This document shows, piece by piece, positions 53,538-55,069 of a DNA stretch of 55,069 nt (the stretch's first letter is position 1; each line of letters begins with the position of its first letter). Where the stretch lies: positions 1-55,069 of the forward strand of contig NZ_QOLB01000155.1 in assembly GCF_003333265.1 (NCBI RefSeq), in the 5' to 3' direction. Made by a program: the position numbers and the translations under genes. This stretch comes from Candidatus Halocynthiibacter alkanivorans (GTDB taxonomy: Bacteria > Pseudomonadota > Alphaproteobacteria > Rhodobacterales > Rhodobacteraceae). The notes beneath the pieces are model-generated. The model had not been told where the DNA came from and did not search any database. It saw only the letters and a program-made list of their open reading frames with translations.

Positions 53538-54336
53538 TCTGCTACGAAAACCCACTGCCACCAGTGGCAAAGTCCACGATATTACCGCTGAATCTGCTGG
53601 CTGGGGTTACGTCGGCTTTGGTCTCTATCACCTTGAGCCAGGCGATGAGGTCTCTGAAGTCACCGGTGATCGCGAAGTCATCCTGGTCATCGTCGAAGGC
53701 AAAACCGAACTGAGCGCCGCTGGCAAGGATTATGGCGAGATGGGCGACCGTATGGATGTGTTTGAAAAGACACCGCCCCATTGCCTCTATGTGCCCAACG
53801 GCACCGACTGGTCAGCCAAAGCCACCACCAGATGCACGCTGGCAGTCTGCACTGCCCCTGGTCACTCCGGCCATGAAGCCGCACAGATCGGCCCGGAGGG
53901 AATTGAGCTGACCCCACGCGGCAAAGGCCAGAACACCCGTTACATCAACAATATCGCCATGGAAGGCCGTGACGTTGCCGACAGCCTGCTGGTGACTGAA
54001 GTGTTCACTCCGAATGGCAACTGGTCCAGCTACCCCAGCCACCGCCATGACGAAGACAATTTCCCCGATATGACCTATCTGGAAGAGACCTATTACCACC
54101 GGCTCAACCCCGGTCAGGGGTTTGGCATTCAGCGCGTCTACACTGAGGACGGCGAGCTCGACGAAACCATGGCGGTGAAAAGCGGCGACGTGGTGCTGGT
54201 GCCCAAAGGCCACCACCCTTGCGGTGCGCCTTACGGCTACGAGATGTATTACCTCAACGTGATGGCCGGCCCGCTGCGCAAATGGCGCTTTAAAAATGAC
54301 CCCGACCACGACTGGATCGCCCAGCGCGACGCCTGA
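53530..54336 (+). CDS. iolB: 5-deoxy-glucuronate isomerase
   Basis: Isomerises 5-deoxy-D-glucuronate to 5-dehydro-2-deoxy-D-gluconate, the substrate of IolC. The protein has a double cupin: the N-terminal half with WGYVGFGLYHLEPGDEVSEV, the C-terminal half with YPSHRHDEDNFPD (metal histidines), LEETYYHRLNPGQGFG and VPKGHHPCGAPYGYEMYYLN. Three consecutive ATGs occur (53524, 53527, 53530); the third has the best spacing from GAAAGGG. The length of 268 residues is normal. Last gene of the operon, overlapping the small membrane protein gene. Confidence 0.95.
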   Translation: MPDLLRKPTATSGKVHDITAESAGWGYVGFGLYHLEPGDEVSEVTGDREVILVIVEGKTELSAAGKDYGEMGDRMDVFEKTPPHCLYVPNGTDWSAKATTRCTLAVCTAPGHSGHEAAQIGPEGIELTPRGKGQNTRYINNIAMEGRDVADSLLVTEVFTPNGNWSSYPSHRHDEDNFPDMTYLEETYYHRLNPGQGFGIQRVYTEDGELDETMAVKSGDVVLVPKGHHPCGAPYGYEMYYLNVMAGPLRKWRFKNDPDHDWIAQRDA

Positions 54337-54356
54337 GCAGCGCTACGGCACAGGTT

Positions 54357-54403
54357 ACAGACGATGCCGGGGCGCTGTTGTGCAGCGCTACGGCATCGTC
54401 TGT
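54357..54403 (+). terminator. Terminator of the iol operon
   Basis: ACAGACGATGCCG/CGGCATCGTCTGT form a perfect 13-bp outer stem with an inner GCGCTG/CAGCGC stem, followed by TTTAAAA, 20 bp after the iolB stop. The sequence GCAGCGCTACGGCA occurs both before and inside the hairpin (54337-54350 and 54382-54395). Confidence 0.85.
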
Positions 54404-54503
54404 TTAAAACGAGGTCCCAGTGCGCTGGTTTGAACCTAGCCCATGTGCCTGGATTGAGAATTTATACCCAAGCAGCTACCCTGAGATAAATCAGGAGGGA
54501 GCT

Positions 54504-54704
54504 ATGCCAAACGCATTTTCATACGCCTGCAGGGACTGTGAAGGAATGGAGGACTGCCCGGCCAGTGTCGTGGCCGCCACCAAAGCGGAAGTCTGGAAGC
54601 TGGTTGAGCTACACGCACAGCTAGCGCACGGGGAGGACCCGACAGAGTGGGATCAGGGCACCAGGGACTACATTGCCACATTGATCACACCAGTAACTGT
54701 TTAG
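54504..54704 (+). CDS. DUF1059 small protein
   Basis: A 66-residue protein starting at ATG 54504 with AGGAGGGA seven bases upstream; the frame extends 28 codons further but that part is not coding. The pattern NAFSYACRDCEGMEDCPASV followed by ATKAEVWKLVELHAQLAHGE matches the DUF1059 family: Cys-x2-Cys and a further Cys, then a His-containing helix. Three cysteines and one or two histidines suggest metal binding. Function is unknown. It is monocistronic with its own terminator further on. Confidence 0.82.
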   Translation: MPNAFSYACRDCEGMEDCPASVVAATKAEVWKLVELHAQLAHGEDPTEWDQGTRDYIATLITPVTV

Positions 54705-54817
54705 ACCGTTTGTGCCCGGACAGCAGATCACAAGCGGTGCGCCCGTAATGGCCCTGTGACGTAAATGTGATTTTCCGCTGAGCGACCCGGGCAATCCATG
54801 GTCAGTTGCTTGTGCAA

Positions 54818-54851
54818 AAAAGGCCCCGGCGATTAATCGACGGGGCCTTTT
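54818..54851. terminator. Bidirectional terminator between DUF1059 and ssb
   Basis: AAAAGGCCCCG and CGGGGCCTTTT form a perfect 11-bp stem around an inner CGATTAATCG palindrome, with A and T runs on both sides. It would end both convergent genes. Confidence 0.92.
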
Positions 54852-54897
54852 GCATTGCCGCATTCCGGAATGTGTCACCACATGCCTGGTGGTTTTA

Positions 54898-55069
54898 TCA
54901 GAACGGGATTTCATCATCTACGTCGCCCCCCTGCCCGCCGCTGCCTTGCCCTTGACCGCCGCCGCTCTCGCCCTGCCCGCCGCCGTAGCCGCCGCCATCA
55001 CCTGCGCCGCGCGTGTCCAGCATCGTCAGGGTTGAACCAAAGCCCTGCAGCACCACTTCGGTGCTGCAA
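54898..55069 (-). CDS. ssb: Single-stranded DNA-binding protein, C-terminal part
   Basis: The last 56 codons of SSB run off the window. The visible part has STEVVLQGFGSTLTMLDTRG, which ends the OB-fold, then a Gly/Gln-rich linker and the acidic tip DVDDEIPF that recruits SSB-interacting proteins such as the DNA polymerase III chi subunit. The 5' end lies beyond base 55069. Confidence 0.95.
   Translation of the reverse strand, partial: CSTEVVLQGFGSTLTMLDTRGAGDGGGYGGGQGESGGGQGQGSGGQGGDVDDEIPF

Overview
The window looks like chromosome from a Roseobacter-type alphaproteobacterium (Rhodobacteraceae). The reasons are the housekeeping gene order lptF-lptG-lptD-surA-pdxA-rsmA, prfA-prmC followed by a DUF4167 gene, the pepA-holC pair, a SelD fused to an NADH-dehydrogenase-like domain, the iolG-C-D-E-B order, and moderately high GC. 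This is judged from protein features and gene order only; no database was searched.

Layout. 1-2019: 3' end of a chemotaxis receptor. 2067-5304: a convergent selenium pair, mnmH (tRNA 2-selenouridine synthase) and selD (selenophosphate supply). 5544-7920: a flavin reductase, then a SoxY/SoxZ-like carrier pair and a Crp/Fnr regulator; this SoxY lacks the carrier-arm cysteine. 8035-24562: mainly core genes for translation termination, outer-membrane LPS assembly, pyridoxal phosphate synthesis, rRNA methylation, a leucyl aminopeptidase, DNA polymerase chi, a retropepsin-like protease, MarC, an ABC-F protein and ndk. 24923-29063: a TfoX C-terminal-domain protein, a possible 34-residue peptide, acs and an aminoglycoside-phosphotransferase-fold protein.

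29206-44167: about 15 kb bounded by two tRNA-Asn genes that share a 99-bp block, including the promoter -10. A decayed tRNA-Asn 3' half lies just inside the left copy. The interval carries a flavin monooxygenase and a set that looks like an amine-utilisation pathway: RidA, a DUF1028 protein, a PuuC-like aldehyde dehydrogenase, a LysR regulator, a trimethylamine/histamine-dehydrogenase-family enzyme, an M20 deacylase and a PotABCD-type transporter. It also holds remnants of hpaB, etfA and possibly an IS5 transposase. This is the part of the window most likely to hold an undescribed pathway: the dehydrogenase keeps its flavin and iron-sulfur ligands but has Gln60 and Asp354 in place of the trimethylamine aromatic bowl, which points to a diamine-type substrate.

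44244-55069: a metallo-beta-lactamase-fold hydrolase, an EnvZ-like histidine kinase with no adjacent regulator, a 2H phosphoesterase, the myo-inositol catabolic operon iolG-iolC-iolD-iolE-(small membrane protein)-iolB behind a LacI-type palindrome, a DUF1059 protein and the C-terminal end of ssb.

Start codons were chosen by Shine-Dalgarno spacing and family N-termini, so several genes are shorter than their longest open frame.
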